Shown here piece after piece: positions 4,742 to 5,841 of a DNA stretch of 5,841 bases. The notes beneath the pieces were generated by a model. That model was not told the DNA's origin, did not search any database, and saw nothing but the letters and a program-made list of their open reading frames with translations. The stretch covers positions 1-5,841 of the forward strand of contig JANQTO010000323.1 in NCBI GenBank assembly GCA_030731685.1, in the 5' to 3' direction. A program made the translations under genes and the position numbers. The stretch is from Nonlabens sp. Its GTDB lineage: Bacteria; Bacteroidota; Bacteroidia; Flavobacteriales; Flavobacteriaceae. The stretch's first letter is position 1. Every line of letters starts with the position of its first letter.

Positions 4742-5841
4742 GTGCAACTTTCTGTAATTATCGTAAATTATAATGCTGCTGCTTTTTTGGAGCTATGCCT
4801 GCACAGCGTCATTAAAGCAACGGCAAAGCTAAATGCTGAGGTGATTGTAGTGGATAACCATTCTACAGACCATAGTTTAAAAATGCTGGATTCACTCTTT
4901 AAAGAGGTGACAGTCATCGCAAATACGGAGAACGTCGGCTTTGCCAAAGCAAACAACATAGGTGTCGCAGCAGCCCAAGGCACGCACCTTTGCATTTTAA
5001 ACCCAGATACGATTGTAGGTGAGCAGGTTTTTGATGATTTATTCGCTTTCGCGAAAGCGAACCCTAAAATAGCCCTTATTACCACCCAACTTATTGATGG
5101 TAAAGGTAATTACCTACCAGAAAGTAAGCGTAATGTTCCTACACCGAAGATTGCGCGCCAGAAGTTAATGGGCAACAATGCAAAGTATTATGCAACGCAC
5201 CTTTCTAAAGACGAAAATGGGCAAATAGAAGTCCTGGTAGGCGCAATGATGTTTTGTCAGAAGTGTATTTATGAACAACTCGGCGGCTTTGATACACGTT
5301 ATTTCATGTATGGCGAGGACATAGACTTGAGCTATACTGCACTGCAACATGGTTTTACAAATTATTACCTTGGTTCTCTCAAAACGATTCACTTTAAAGG
5401 AGAAAGCACCATTAAGGACAAGACATATTTCAAGCGATTTTACGGTGCTATGGGTTTGTTCTATGACAAATATTTTAGACGTACAGCCCTAGAAAAAGCA
5501 CTGGTAAAACTTGCAATCAACATGCTTATTTTTACAAAGAATAAACCGCACGCTCAGGTTAAATTACTTGTAAAAGACCAGGTTATCGTATCAAACGATG
5601 CACAATACAAGCCATCGTCAAACGCTCAAAAACTCACTAAACAACAGTTTCTATCTACGCAGCTTGCACCTGGCATGCAAATTATTTGGGATGTGACATC
5701 ACTGGAATACACGTTTATCATTGCTTTTATGGCAACTGCTGTAGGCCGTGATTTTACGTACCGTTTTATGAGTCCGCAGCGTGATTTTATCCTGGGTAGC
5801 GATAGCAGTACCGCACGAGGAACAACGGTAAAAATGCACTA
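4742..5841 (+). CDS. family 2 glycosyltransferase (WbbL/rhamnosyltransferase-like), GTG start, right edge
   Basis: It starts with GTG at 4742, three bases after recR; the in-frame recR stop TAG excludes any earlier start but 4739, and MQLSVIIVNYN is the classic GT2 N-terminus. The 366 visible codons give a GT-A enzyme that transfers a sugar from a nucleotide donor, probably at the cytoplasmic membrane face in envelope polysaccharide synthesis. Motifs: VIVVDNHSTD (34-43), ENVGFAKANNIG (63-74), LNPDT (86-90) as the DXD equivalent, GAMMF (167-171), and GGFDTRYFMYGEDIDLSY (181-198) with the E192-D193 pair. Residues 101-107 (FAFAKAN) come from the second palindrome copy. Residues from about 275 form an extra C-terminal domain with IIWD (314-317) and LGSDSSTARG (351-360); I recall similar tails in other flavobacterial glycosyltransferases. 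The window ends in TA after His366, so the stop is probably completed by the next base. Donor and acceptor are unknown. Confidence 0.93.
   Translation, partial: MQLSVIIVNYNAAAFLELCLHSVIKATAKLNAEVIVVDNHSTDHSLKMLDSLFKEVTVIANTENVGFAKANNIGVAAAQGTHLCILNPDTIVGEQVFDDLFAFAKANPKIALITTQLIDGKGNYLPESKRNVPTPKIARQKLMGNNAKYYATHLSKDENGQIEVLVGAMMFCQKCIYEQLGGFDTRYFMYGEDIDLSYTALQHGFTNYYLGSLKTIHFKGESTIKDKTYFKRFYGAMGLFYDKYFRRTALEKALVKLAINMLIFTKNKPHAQVKLLVKDQVIVSNDAQYKPSSNAQKLTKQQFLSTQLAPGMQIIWDVTSLEYTFIIAFMATAVGRDFTYRFMSPQRDFILGSDSSTARGTTVKMH
5042..5061. repeat. 20-bp perfect palindrome, copy 2 (inside the glycosyltransferase)
   Basis: Identical to the copy at 727-746: TTCGCTTTCGCGAAAGCGAA, centred between 5051 and 5052. 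It is read as F101-A-F-A-K-A-N107, in the helix that follows the LNPDT motif. The two copies are 4,315 bp apart and are the only full copies in the window. On the coding strands both are also followed by C; the preceding bases differ. Confidence 0.9.

Noticed and set aside
4768..5392. Minus-strand ORFs of 105 codons (5085-4768) and 75 codons (5392-5165) opposite the glycosyltransferase
   Set aside because: Both are antisense to a region with all GT2 motifs in the plus frame; no recognisable features of their own.
1..5841. Search for CRISPR arrays, tRNA or rRNA genes, insertion sequences, phage or toxin-antitoxin genes
   Set aside because: No spaced direct repeats, no RNA gene signatures, no transposase or integrase motifs and no terminal inverted repeats were found by eye; the genes are typical chromosomal ones.

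Overview
The window reads as ordinary chromosome of a marine-type Flavobacteriia bacterium (phylum Bacteroidota). The reasons are the DUF2805/TIGR03643 protein, which is common in this group; the typical flavobacterial wording of RecR, the KASIII-like synthase and the sodium:solute symporter; the lack of Shine-Dalgarno sequences before the genes; two matches or near-matches to the Bacteroidota -7 box TAnnTTTG; and two perfect copies of a 20-bp palindrome built on GCTTTCGCGAAAGC. I recall that palindrome as abundant in some marine Flavobacteriaceae. No species can be named from the sequence alone.

Layout, left to right. Bases 1-818 hold two minus-strand genes: an AlkB-type Fe(II)/2-oxoglutarate DNA dealkylase (818-216), followed downstream by the N-terminal half of a DUF2805 protein (164-1, running off the left edge). 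A 76-bp divergent promoter region separates alkB from a plus-strand ketoacyl-ACP synthase III (FabH-like) gene. I start that gene at 895, not at the further upstream ATG at 817. A 260-bp gap follows (1903-2162). It holds a strong GC-rich terminator hairpin, a second perfect hairpin and a third, terminator-like hairpin just before a small CoA-binding (Rossmann) protein gene (2163-2525). That gene converges on a minus-strand sodium:solute symporter (3973-2522, GTG start), and the two stop codons share one CTAG. A 147-bp divergent region then leads to recR (4121-4738). Three bases further on is a GTG-started family-2 glycosyltransferase (4742 to the right edge), which very probably ends one base beyond the window.

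Functionally the window mixes DNA repair (alkB, recR, and possibly DUF2805 by association), lipid or acyl-chain synthesis (KASIII), transport and envelope glycan synthesis. I see no defence system, mobile element, CRISPR array, tRNA or rRNA. The most interesting signal is the palindrome TTCGCTTTCGCGAAAGCGAA. It occurs twice, inside two unrelated genes on opposite strands, and both genes read it in the same phase, giving the same peptide FAFAKAN. Second is the convergent pair with overlapping stops, where the nearest good terminator for the symporter transcript lies on the far side of the opposing gene.
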